DNA from: Acidobacteriota bacterium
GTDB taxonomy: Bacteria > Acidobacteriota > Terriglobia > Bryobacterales > UBA6623
Assembly: GCA_016125275.1 (NCBI GenBank)
Contig: WGMB01000004.1
Location: 372,001 to 436,000 of the forward strand
Direction: 5' to 3'
DNA length: 64,000 bases
Made by a program: the position numbers and the translations under genes. Each line of letters starts with the position of its first letter. The stretch's first letter is position 1. Shown here piece after piece: positions 10,101-17,453 of this stretch. Below the pieces are notes generated by a model. It was not told the DNA's origin and did not search any database. It worked only from the letters and a program-made list of their open reading frames with translations.

Positions 10101-10456
10101 CGAACATTCTGGGCGATCCGACGGAACTGTCTTCCTGGCGTAGCGACGTCCGGGGCGGCACGTTCTTCGATCCCACCCTGTTCGCCTCTCCCGGCACGGG
10201 CAACTTCGGCAACTCGCCGCGTTCGGTCTGCTGCGGACCCGGCTTTGCCAACGTGGACGCTTCGATCCACAAGTGGTTCCAGTTCAGCGAGCGGTTCAAA
10301 CTGCAGTTCCGCGGCGATCTGTACAACATGCTCAACCACGCGAACTTCGCCAGTCCGGCGACGAACCGCGGCCGGGCGGACTTCGCCACGGTCGGCTCGG
10401 TTCTCGGCGGAACCGGAGGACGCGTGACGCAGCTCTCGCTGCGGCTGGAATTCTAG
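7196..10456 (+). CDS. TonB-dependent-receptor-like outer-membrane protein (family A, copy 2)
   Basis: A 1,086-aa paralogue of the receptor at 3561-6851, read in the opposite direction. The ATG at 7196 opens a signal peptide (MQVRVSDALSRVGMLALILF... ending AALAQ). The carboxypeptidase-regulatory-like domain follows (LTGTVSDDTGAVIPGAALTL), then the plug-like segment with the same EFKAEQNNYAAEYGRAGGG block as copy 1, and a barrel ending SLRLEF. Differences cluster in the middle of the barrel and in short loops; for example copy 1 has a few extra residues around its GNRATGYQGAAG region. This is the pattern expected if the copies diverged in surface-exposed substrate loops. Transport function is inferred from family; the specific ligand is unknown. 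Confidence 0.9.
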   Translation: MQVRVSDALSRVGMLALILFSLAGAALAQDQGRLTGTVSDDTGAVIPGAALTLTNQSTGVSLTAESNATGTYVFPYVAPGAYSLRAEFEGFKTSDLSGIVLETGNTRTVNVTMVVGQLTEVVTVDATAPLLDAATSSVGQFIERQTVFNMPLQSRRSASLVRLLGNVTYRSEDGGEQVPKFSMGGGRSQNQMWTLDGSVVQNMSLGVQQLGLNPPAESLQEFKAEQNNYAAEYGRAGGGFIVMTTRSGTNDLHGAAYEFFRNNAMDARSFFSPETAPLRYNIFGSSIGGPIVKNKTFFFFNYEGARRRDGVTYSSDDVPNIPERSGDFSNIAGLTLKDPLGGTFANNIIPQSRIDRIGGQVVQFYPDPNVSSPLTKLPANNFLANASNSLEQNYFTTKIDHNLSQNDRISGRFIWVNAPEVIQAVFPTAFADPRAGTRANRHKNVTLNWIHNFSPTAINEFRFNFGDRKHINRNAGYTSGMNGQLGIDGVNPDPFAQFTVNGLTALSTTPQERIQDPIRTIELVNNQTYIKGSHQIKWGLNWRYARNKDIFNPTTGGTFNFNNRATGVGTAELLLGLVNSAARVETDVLDSRTDYYAIFVQDDWKATSKLTLNFGLRWEVDTPRWDRNNRQSSFDWHQINPVSGTPGVVTFAGLNGLSKYAHSVYTGAYSPRFGFAYQADSKTVIRGGYGINYYGAYSGAVANPMRLGFGLTGNFASPDGGLSPAFLLGSGMPSIVREDLTPAFGAVQFGQPGRIAIDYIEDQQKNAMAQQWNFGVQRQMGTYMIELTYMANVAHNLGGPGFDWNQIPLVNGHGPAKQSQQLRLFPQFLGVTQLTPDWGNSSYHSGNVKVEKRYSGGFNMLVNYTWSKYLDNVEGNSELAGLAGNGYTHYELRNLDKSYSGSDIRHRLTASAVYELPVGKGRKFDVSNGFLDTVVGGWGVGVISEFRTGSPYSILENTNTFNTYAAQRSNILGDPTELSSWRSDVRGGTFFDPTLFASPGTGNFGNSPRSVCCGPGFANVDASIHKWFQFSERFKLQFRGDLYNMLNHANFASPATNRGRADFATVGSVLGGTGGRVTQLSLRLEF

Positions 10457-10478
10457 CCGCTGTCGGAGCCTGAAACTG

Positions 10479-10519
10479 GGGGCCGCTGGTGATTTCGCGC
10501 CGGCGGCCCCTCATCTTTT
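10479..10519 (+). terminator. Intrinsic terminator after receptor copy A2
   Basis: An 11-bp stem (ggggccgctgg at 10479-10489 with ccggcggcccc at 10500-10510, one G-T pair) lies 22 bases after the receptor stop and is followed by tcatctttt. Confidence 0.7.
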
Positions 10520-10535
10520 GAATCAGTAGAATAGA

Positions 10536-12194
10536 GTGGCAGTGCCGAGGCGCATCGCGATTGGGGCGGCTGTGTTCGCCGTCAGCTTGGCCGCGCAACA
10601 GGGCGCGGCGCCGACTGGCGAGTACAGCGTCGAGCCGGATTTCCAGTCCCGGCGCGCCGTTGACAAGGTGTTGGCGCATCTCGACGCCGCCCAGGACGAC
10701 TGGATCGGCGAGCAGGACTACGAGGCGATCAACGCCAAGGTCAAGGAGATCGCCAAACACCTCAAGGCCGGCGACGGCGAATTCCCGCCGCTCGCGGCCC
10801 AGTTGCGGCGCTTCGCGCATCTCGAGCTCGCCGAATTCAAGATCATCTCTAGCAAGCGGGCAGACGTCGGACAACGGCTGGCCGGCATCGACATCCGGCT
10901 CGAGCTCGGCGGCGAGGACCGGCAGGGTCGACTGTTGTCGCTGCTCGGGCCCATCTCCATGCAGTGGGAGCGCGCCGAGGGCGGGGAATGGACCCTGCGC
11001 TCGACCCAGGTCGGCGAGCTGCGCGAGGTCGTGGCCGCCAAACCCTACTTCACTGAGATCACAGACCAGGTCTTCGGCGGCATCGATTCGTTCCAGAAGC
11101 AGTTGGCTCGGGAGACCGACGACTGGCGCGGAAGCCTCGACGCCGCCGTCGGCGTCTCCGTCTACGGCCACCACGGAGTCTCGGCCGGGGACTACGACGG
11201 CGACGGGTTCGACGACCTCTACATCAGTCAGCCCGGTGGGCTGCCGAATCGCCTCTATCGGAACAACGGCGACGGCACGTTCGCCGACGTGAGCCGGGCG
11301 GCCGGCGTGGACGTGCTCGACGACACCTCGATGAGCTTGTTCGCCGACCTCGATAACGACGGCGACCAAGACCTGGTGCTGATCGGAGCCGAGCCGCTGC
11401 TGTTTCGCAACGACGGACGCGGGGCCTTCCAGTTCGATCCCGAGGCCGGGTTGACGCCGCCGCCCGATCGCGCCGCGATGCTCACCAGCGGAGCGTTGGC
11501 CGACTATGACGGCGACGGCGACCTCGACCTCTATGTGTGCTCGTACGACTTCTGGCAAGCCGGCTCGGAGTACGATGCGCCGACGCCTTACTACGACGCC
11601 ACCAACGGTCCGCCGAACCTGCTTTTCCGCAATCGCGGCGACGGGACCTTCGAGGAAGTCACTGAAGCGGCCGGGCTGATGCAGAACAACGACCGCTTCA
11701 GTTTTTCGGCGTCCTGGGCCGACTATGACGACGACGGCGATCCGGACCTGTACGTCGCCAACGATTTCGGCCGGAACAATCTCTACCGCAACAACGGCGA
11801 TGGCACGTTCGAGGACGTGGCGGCCTCGGCCGGCGTGGAGGACTTGGCCGCCGGCATGTCCGTGGCTTGGGGCGATTACGACAACGACGGCGACTTGGAC
11901 CTCTACGTCTCCAACATGTGGTCCTCGGCCGGTCAGCGGCTGACGTTCAACCAGCAATTCGCCAACGTGGCCGCCTCCGACGAGGTGCGCTCGAAGTTCC
12001 AGCGGCAGGCTCGCGGCAACTCGCTGTTTCGCAACAACGGCGACGGCACGTTCGACGACGTCGGCGGCCAGGCGGGCGTGACACTGGGGCGCTGGGCCTG
12101 GGCCTCGGACTTCTTGGATTTCGACAATGACGGGCTGCTCGACCTGTTCGTCCAGAACGGATACATCACAGGCGCGCGGCTCGACGACCTTTGA
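10536..12194 (+). CDS. FG-GAP/VCBS repeat protein, N-terminal part of an ASPIC/UnbV protein
   Basis: A GTG at 10536 (or 10542) opens a short exported N-terminus, then an alpha-helical stretch, then about six calcium-binding-type FG-GAP/VCBS repeats between residues about 210 and 552: DYDGDGFDDLYI, DLDNDGDQDLVLIG, DYDGDGDLDLYVC, DYDDDGDPDLYV, DYDNDGDLDLYVSN and DFDNDGLLDLFVQNG. The frame stops at a TGA at 12192-12194 in the middle of the region that in relatives runs straight on to the last repeat and the ASPIC/UnbV domain. The same frame stays open after this TGA and encodes exactly that missing part. The product as annotated would be an extracellular beta-propeller lacking its last blade. 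Most likely this is the first half of one gene; see the next entries. Confidence 0.8.
   Translation: MAVPRRIAIGAAVFAVSLAAQQGAAPTGEYSVEPDFQSRRAVDKVLAHLDAAQDDWIGEQDYEAINAKVKEIAKHLKAGDGEFPPLAAQLRRFAHLELAEFKIISSKRADVGQRLAGIDIRLELGGEDRQGRLLSLLGPISMQWERAEGGEWTLRSTQVGELREVVAAKPYFTEITDQVFGGIDSFQKQLARETDDWRGSLDAAVGVSVYGHHGVSAGDYDGDGFDDLYISQPGGLPNRLYRNNGDGTFADVSRAAGVDVLDDTSMSLFADLDNDGDQDLVLIGAEPLLFRNDGRGAFQFDPEAGLTPPPDRAAMLTSGALADYDGDGDLDLYVCSYDFWQAGSEYDAPTPYYDATNGPPNLLFRNRGDGTFEEVTEAAGLMQNNDRFSFSASWADYDDDGDPDLYVANDFGRNNLYRNNGDGTFEDVAASAGVEDLAAGMSVAWGDYDNDGDLDLYVSNMWSSAGQRLTFNQQFANVAASDEVRSKFQRQARGNSLFRNNGDGTFDDVGGQAGVTLGRWAWASDFLDFDNDGLLDLFVQNGYITGARLDDL
12192..12194 (+). other. In-frame TGA splitting one ASPIC/UnbV gene
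   Basis: Codons run GAC GAC CTT TGA AGT TTC TTC TGG CGG CAG in one frame, giving DDL-stop-SFFWRQVV. No frame change occurs: the next possible start (GTG at 12216) is in the same frame, seven codons after the TGA. A nonsense substitution, a paired homopolymer sequencing error (ttt for tt plus aa for aaa would restore a Glu), or readthrough would each explain it. Confidence 0.85.
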
Positions 12195-12215
12195 AGTTTC
12201 TTCTGGCGGCAGGTC

Positions 12216-14111
12216 GTGTCGCAAAGCCCCCAACAACAGAGCGGTTCGAAGTCCTACCAGGATGCCTGGCGGGCCATCAACCTCCTCATCCGCTCCGACG
12301 GCTCCTGGAGCGGCCGGGAGCGCGACGTCTGCTACCGAAACCTAGGCAACGGACGTTTCGAGGACGTGGCCTTCGTCAGCGGCTTGGACCTCGACGCCGA
12401 CGGCCGGGCCTTCGCGCCCATGGATCTGGATGGCGACGGTGATCTCGACCTGATCCTCAAGAACCGCAGCGGACGGCAGCTTCGGGCCTTCCGCAACGAC
12501 GCCGCTCCGAGCGATCGCCGCGGCCTCACCGTCCGCTTGGTGGGGACTGAGAGCAACCGAGACGCCGTCGGGTCCCGTTTGAGTCTGCGGACGGACCGTC
12601 GGACGCTGGTGCGCGAGATCGTCTCGGCGTCCGGATACCTTTCTCAGCGCAGCCGCACGGCTCAGTTCGGGCTGCTGCCGGGCGAAAAGGTTGAATCCCT
12701 GACCGTGCGCTGGCCCTCGGGAACTCGGCAAACGTTTGACGAAGTTCCTGACGCGCAGCGAGTCGAGGGGACTGAGGGACGCCCCAGCCTCGAATCCATC
12801 GCCCCCAAGCCCGGCCCGCGTCGCGCGAGCGAGCTGGCGCGGGAGTTGGCCGAGGGCGCGGGAACCTGGCTGGCCGAGCCGATTCCGGCCCCCGACTTCG
12901 AGCTCGATGGCGTAGCGGGCAAGTTCGGCTTGGGCGATGCGAAGGGCTCCAAGACGCTCGTCAACTTCTGGGCCACTTGGTGCCCCCCTTGCCGTACCGA
13001 GCTCAGCGACTTGGCGCGGCATGCGCCGGATTTCGAGGCGGCCGGCGTGAAGCTGGCGGCGATCTCGGTGGACGACCCGGCGGACCGTGAGAAGGTGCGG
13101 GCCTTCGCGAAGGAGCGCGCCCTGCCGTTTCCGGCGCTATTTGCCGACGACGCGACGGTCAACGCCTACACCGTGCTCAACGAGCGGCTCTACGACCGCC
13201 GCCGCAGCTTGGCCATCCCGTCGAGCTTTCTGCTCGACGAGCAAGGCCGGGTCCTCAAGGCGTATCGCGGCGAGGTTTCCGCCGAGCAGATCCTCACGGA
13301 CGCCCGCGCCGGCCAAGGGTCCGCGTTGCCCTTCGAGGGGCGTTGGGTTCGCTCGGGCGCCAACAGGGACTTCGTGGAGCTTGCGACGGCCTTTGCTGAG
13401 CGGGAGTTGACCCAGCCCGCGAGCGCGATGTTCGAGGAGGCGTTGCGGCGGGGTGTCCGTACGCCGGACCTGTTCAACAATCTCGCCGGCCTGCGCGTGC
13501 AGGAAGGCCGCTTCGAAGAGGCCGAGAAGCTCCTGAGGGAATCCCTTGCGCTGGCGCCGTTGCAGACCGGGGCCCGCGTGAATCTGGCGTCGACGCTGCT
13601 GCACCTCGGGCGCCGGGCGGAAGCCCAGACGCTGCTGCGGGCGGTCCTCGAGACGCAGCCGGACGACGCCGAGGCGCTGGGCATTCTGGCTTCGGCAGCC
13701 TTTGAGGAAGGGAATCTCGACGAAGCCGAGAAGCTCTACCGGCGGGGCGTGGCCGTCGACCCGGAGCAGCCCTCCCTGCATGAAAATCTGGGCGCCCTCC
13801 TGGCCTCACGACAACGCTTCGACGAGGCCATCACGGAGCTCGAGCTGGCCCGCAAGCTGGGGGCCTCGTCCGTGCAGCTCTATTCCAACCTGGGCGTGCT
13901 CTACATGCAGACCGGGCGTTCGGCCCAAGGTCTGAATGCCTTTGAAAGCGCCGTGGAGGCCGATCCCGGCGACTACGGGGCCAATCTCAATCTGGCTTTG
14001 TACTATCTGCAGGCCGGCGATCCGGCCCGTGCGAAGGAGTGGGCCCGCAAGGCCGCCCAAGCCGACCCTCAACGACCCGAGGCAAACCAATTGCTTCAGC
14101 AACTTCCCTAA
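12216..14111 (+). CDS. ASPIC/UnbV + TlpA-like redoxin + TPR protein, C-terminal part of the split gene
   Basis: In the same frame as the upstream half, this part begins inside the conserved SFFWRQVVSQSP region. It carries a last FG-GAP repeat (DLDGDGDLDLILKN), then the ASPIC/UnbV domain (about residues 95-185; VGSRLSLRTDRRTLVREI, with RWPSGTRQTF near its end). A thioredoxin/TlpA-like domain follows, with the active-site motif FWATWCPPC (Cys 256 and Cys 259), and then about eight TPRs to the C-terminus. Read alone it has no signal peptide, and a periplasmic redoxin needs export. That supports the idea that both halves were once one protein of about 1,190 aa. The GTG at 12216 is the only nearby start and has no clear ribosome-binding site. 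Possible role: cell-surface or periplasmic thiol redox, inferred from the domains. Confidence 0.8.
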   Translation: MSQSPQQQSGSKSYQDAWRAINLLIRSDGSWSGRERDVCYRNLGNGRFEDVAFVSGLDLDADGRAFAPMDLDGDGDLDLILKNRSGRQLRAFRNDAAPSDRRGLTVRLVGTESNRDAVGSRLSLRTDRRTLVREIVSASGYLSQRSRTAQFGLLPGEKVESLTVRWPSGTRQTFDEVPDAQRVEGTEGRPSLESIAPKPGPRRASELARELAEGAGTWLAEPIPAPDFELDGVAGKFGLGDAKGSKTLVNFWATWCPPCRTELSDLARHAPDFEAAGVKLAAISVDDPADREKVRAFAKERALPFPALFADDATVNAYTVLNERLYDRRRSLAIPSSFLLDEQGRVLKAYRGEVSAEQILTDARAGQGSALPFEGRWVRSGANRDFVELATAFAERELTQPASAMFEEALRRGVRTPDLFNNLAGLRVQEGRFEEAEKLLRESLALAPLQTGARVNLASTLLHLGRRAEAQTLLRAVLETQPDDAEALGILASAAFEEGNLDEAEKLYRRGVAVDPEQPSLHENLGALLASRQRFDEAITELELARKLGASSVQLYSNLGVLYMQTGRSAQGLNAFESAVEADPGDYGANLNLALYYLQAGDPARAKEWARKAAQADPQRPEANQLLQQLP

Positions 14112-14144
14112 CCTTCTGCAAAAGAACGCCGGGCGACAACCGCC

Positions 14145-14150
14145 TATAAT
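14145..14150 (+). promoter_or_regulatory. Perfect -10 element (TATAAT) ahead of the cytochrome gene
   Basis: TATAAT occurs 64 bases before the cytochrome start, in a region that is otherwise GC-rich. No good -35 match is present at 16-18 bases upstream, so the promoter call is tentative. Confidence 0.4.
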
Positions 14151-14213
14151 CCGGAGAGTGCATACCAAGCGGACGCCTGTCTTCGCGTCCGCTGGCGGTG
14201 GGGGAGCTAGGCC

Positions 14214-15701
14214 TTGCAATTCTCGAAACTGTTTTTTCCGCTCGTCTTGGCGGGCTGCCTTGTTGCGGCCGCCGTGGCGGCGGAGAAGTCCGGCGCCTAT
14301 TTACATCAGGAGCCGGGGAAGAACACGCCCGACGACCTGTCGGAGTGGCGAAAGACGGAGGACCGCCGCGGGTTGAAGCCCTACCCGGCGGCGCCGCCCG
14401 CCACGCCCAATCCGGACGGTGGCGTGAGTCAGTTCGGCGGGCGCGCGACGGACTCATTTTCGACTCCCCGCTTGGCGATGCCCTTTGGCGAGTGGGCCGC
14501 CAAACTGCGGGCGATGCGTCCGGAGGTGGACCGCGCGGCCAAGCAGGTCTTGGAAGAGCGCTATCGCCTGGACTGCGTTTCGGACCCGGCGGCGACCATG
14601 TCGCGTGGCAAGCCGCTGCCCGTGGGGCCGACCGGGCGCCTGCCGCAGGGCGTGGAGAGCTGGGAGGCCTATGCGGCCCTACCGGCCTCCAAGGTTCGCG
14701 AGCGCGGAGGCTTTCCTTATCCTCCGCTGGACCACCCGCTGCATTCCACCGCCCATATGGTCTTTCCGAACGCCTGGACGGCGGCGCATCCCGAGCACGA
14801 GCGCATGGACGTCGGGATGGACATTCCGGACTGCTATCTGCCGGAGTTTCCTCCCGCGATGTACTTAACCACACACCTCGAACTGGGGGACGTGACGCGC
14901 GGAGTCGAGGTCACCTACGGTAACTACTTCGAGATCTTCCGCGGATTGCTCACGCCCGAACAGATGGAGGGACTGCGTCTGCTGGTTACGCCGTTCCAGT
15001 CGACTTGGTTCAACGTCAGCGACCACCGCGTGACCTTCGAGCCGAGCCAGGGCGTCTCCTGCTTCAGTTGCCACGTCAACGGCCACACCAATGGAGCGAT
15101 CGAGCTGGCACCGGACAGCCGGCCCAACTACGGACGCTTGCGGGCCGACACGCCCACCATGCGCGGCAACTACGCCGAGCTCCTGTTCGGATCGAAGCGT
15201 TCCATCCGCTCGATGGACCACTTTGCCGAGGTGGAAGAGTACTTCGATGGCGACCACACCATGTTGGCCGCGCTCGGCGGGCGCAATCTCGATCGAGCGC
15301 AGACCAACCACATGGGCGACTTCAACTCGATCCTGGATTTTCCGCCGGCGCCCAAGCTGGACGCGCTGAATCGCTTGATCCCCGAGCTGGCGTCGGAGGC
15401 CGAGCTGCGCGGCGAGAAGCTCTTCCAGGGCAAGGCGCTGTGCGCGCAGTGCCACCCGGCGGTGTCGCACTTTACCGACAACACGATGCACGACCTCAAG
15501 GTCGAACGCTTCTACGACGGCCGGCCCGAGGGGCCCATCAAGACGTTCCCCTTGCGCGGCATCAAGGACTCGCCGCCATATCTGCATGACGGGCGGCTCC
15601 TCACGCTCGAGGACACGGTGGAGTTCTTCAACATCATTCTGGGGACGAAGCTGTCCGCCGCCGAGAAGAGCGACCTGTCGGCCTACCTGAAGGCCCTGTG
15701 A
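14214..15701 (+). CDS. Di-haem c-type cytochrome, cytochrome-c-peroxidase-like C-terminus
   Basis: A 495-aa exported haem protein with two c-type haem motifs, CFSCH (Cys 283/286, His 287) and CAQCH (Cys 410/413, His 414). The C-terminal part, LRGEKLFQGKALCAQCH through FPLRGIKDSPPYLHDGRLLTL, resembles the second haem domain of the MauG/cytochrome c peroxidase group. The start is a TTG at 14214, chosen because a strong ribosome site (ggtggggga) precedes it and a signal sequence follows immediately (MQFSKLFFPLVLAGC). LVLAGC at residues 10-15 is a good lipobox, so the protein may be a lipid-anchored cytochrome, although cleavage after VAA is also possible. It converges on the aminopropyltransferase-like gene with 4 bases between stops. 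The redox partner and substrate are unknown. Confidence 0.8.
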   Translation: MQFSKLFFPLVLAGCLVAAAVAAEKSGAYLHQEPGKNTPDDLSEWRKTEDRRGLKPYPAAPPATPNPDGGVSQFGGRATDSFSTPRLAMPFGEWAAKLRAMRPEVDRAAKQVLEERYRLDCVSDPAATMSRGKPLPVGPTGRLPQGVESWEAYAALPASKVRERGGFPYPPLDHPLHSTAHMVFPNAWTAAHPEHERMDVGMDIPDCYLPEFPPAMYLTTHLELGDVTRGVEVTYGNYFEIFRGLLTPEQMEGLRLLVTPFQSTWFNVSDHRVTFEPSQGVSCFSCHVNGHTNGAIELAPDSRPNYGRLRADTPTMRGNYAELLFGSKRSIRSMDHFAEVEEYFDGDHTMLAALGGRNLDRAQTNHMGDFNSILDFPPAPKLDALNRLIPELASEAELRGEKLFQGKALCAQCHPAVSHFTDNTMHDLKVERFYDGRPEGPIKTFPLRGIKDSPPYLHDGRLLTLEDTVEFFNIILGTKLSAAEKSDLSAYLKAL

Positions 15702-15705
15702 GTCG

Positions 15706-17403
15706 CTACTCGGAGCGCCAGCTCTCGGCCAGGTAGAAGCGCAGCAGCGCGGGCTGCATCAGACGGTTCAGCTCGGCTTGCGGAGAGTCGAGCGCGCCCT
15801 TGCCGAACGACAACGCCGCCCGAAAGACCGCCGGCGTCAAGTAAGTCAGACGCGAGGGCTCGACGCGAAAGTCGCCGAGCGCCTCGATGGCGGCGAGTAG
15901 GTCGCCTTCGCGGCGTTCCGGCTCCCACGCCAGGATCCAACCCCAATCGCCAAAGCTCGGCACGTTATCGTGGTAGGGCAGCGTCGCAAACCCGGCCGCC
16001 TCGAGCGTACGCCGAATACACAGGTACGACTCCTTGGCGTGATACGGAGACGTGGACTGCACCACCATCACGGCGCCGGGATTGAGCCGCCGGCGCAGCT
16101 TGAGGTAGAACTCCAGGCTGTAGAGCTTGGTGAGCTCGATCGTATTCGGGTCCGGCAGGTCGATGATGACCACGTCTTGATCAACTGGTAGCTGGTCGGC
16201 CATGCGATCGGCATCGACGGTGTAGACCTGCACTCGCGCCGCCTCTTCCACTCCCTCGCCCGGCGGTTTGGCGCGGCGATGGGAGACCTCATAGACCGTG
16301 CTCTCGAGCTGTGTCGGTCGGGCCAAGCCCTCTGCGGAGAGGTGGACGCGAGCGTCCTGCAGAGCCCCCTCGTTGAGCTCCGTGAAGACGGGATTCGTGC
16401 GGGCCAAGTCGATCATCTCCGGGTCGATGTCCACCAACACCGCCTGCTGCACGGCCGAATGTTTGAGGACTTCCCGCATTCCCAGGCCGTCCCCGCCGCC
16501 CAGGATCAGCACCTGTCGCGGGTCCCTGACCAGAGCCATTGCCGGGTGGACGAGCATCTCGTGGTAGATGCGCTCGTCCACGCTCGAGAACTGCAGGTTC
16601 CCGTTGAGATACAGCCGGTAGTCGAGCGGATCGACCGACGCCGTCATCACGATGTGCTGGTACCGCGTGGTGCTTGAGACCACGATCGGGCGATCGTAGA
16701 ACCTCTGTTCGAACAAGCGGCTCCAATCCTGATTGCGGGAGTAGCCGAACGACAGGGCCGCCGCCGTCAGCGCGACCAGCCCGAAGGCGAGCCGCTGGTG
16801 CGAGACCGCTCCCGTGACCGAAAAGTAGAGGTACGTCGCTGCGGCGACTAGAAAGTTGAGCCCGGCGGCCAGGAAGCTCGTCTCGGTCAGCGGGAAGTAC
16901 CGCAGCAGGAAGAACGCCCAAACCAGCGCGCCAAGAAAGGCCCCGACGTAGTCGGTGGAAAAGACCGTGGCGATGTTGGACTTCAACTGCGGCGCGAACC
17001 GGCGGTTGATCCGCAGCACCAGCGGGATCTCCAGGCCGATCAGAAAGCCGATCGAGGTGACGAAGAAGTACTGCGCCAGCGCGAAATGCGTCTCCATCGT
17101 CGCGTAGGCGCCATAGACGGCGATGGGCGCGAAACCGCCGAGCAGCGCCAGCCCGGCCTCCACGGCAAGGAACTTCTCGATCAGCCGGTCGTCGCTGAGA
17201 CGGCTCTGCCACCAGCCGGCCACGCCCATCATCAGCATCATCAGCGAGATGGTGACCGAGAACTGCTCGATGCTGTTGCCCAGGATGTAGCTGGCGACCG
17301 TGCCTAGGATGCACTCGAAGATGAATCCTGCGGCGCCGGTGAAGAACATCGACAGCGCGAGCAAGATCGTGGCCGTGCGCGGTCGGATGGGAAGCGGAAA
17401 CAT
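15706..17403 (-). CDS. Membrane-bound polyamine aminopropyltransferase (spermidine-synthase-like)
   Basis: The N-terminal half (about residues 10-235) has seven or so hydrophobic helices. The C-terminal half is a spermidine-synthase-type methyltransferase fold with LILGGGDGLGMREVLKH (the nucleotide-binding glycine loop), LVDIDPEMIDLAR and VVIIDLPDPNTIELTKLYS (catalytic Asp region). The family moves an aminopropyl group from decarboxylated S-adenosylmethionine to a polyamine or related amine; membrane-fused versions are less studied and their acceptor is uncertain. The start at 17403 lies 50 bases from the divergent flavin amine oxidase gene, so the two may share a control region. Together with DUF350, DUF2617, DUF4178 and ion-channel genes nearby, this matches a recurrent bacterial neighbourhood. 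Confidence 0.88.
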   Translation of the reverse strand: MFPLPIRPRTATILLALSMFFTGAAGFIFECILGTVASYILGNSIEQFSVTISLMMLMMGVAGWWQSRLSDDRLIEKFLAVEAGLALLGGFAPIAVYGAYATMETHFALAQYFFVTSIGFLIGLEIPLVLRINRRFAPQLKSNIATVFSTDYVGAFLGALVWAFFLLRYFPLTETSFLAAGLNFLVAAATYLYFSVTGAVSHQRLAFGLVALTAAALSFGYSRNQDWSRLFEQRFYDRPIVVSSTTRYQHIVMTASVDPLDYRLYLNGNLQFSSVDERIYHEMLVHPAMALVRDPRQVLILGGGDGLGMREVLKHSAVQQAVLVDIDPEMIDLARTNPVFTELNEGALQDARVHLSAEGLARPTQLESTVYEVSHRRAKPPGEGVEEAARVQVYTVDADRMADQLPVDQDVVIIDLPDPNTIELTKLYSLEFYLKLRRRLNPGAVMVVQSTSPYHAKESYLCIRRTLEAAGFATLPYHDNVPSFGDWGWILAWEPERREGDLLAAIEALGDFRVEPSRLTYLTPAVFRAALSFGKGALDSPQAELNRLMQPALLRFYLAESWRSE

Positions 17404-17453
17404 CCTCGAAAGGCTAGTCTATCTTCAAGCCCGCCTCGGGGGATCGAAGCAGC

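Noticed and set aside
12192-12194. TGA as selenocysteine codon
   Set aside because: No convincing hairpin of SECIS type follows, and the position is not a catalytic Cys in this fold.
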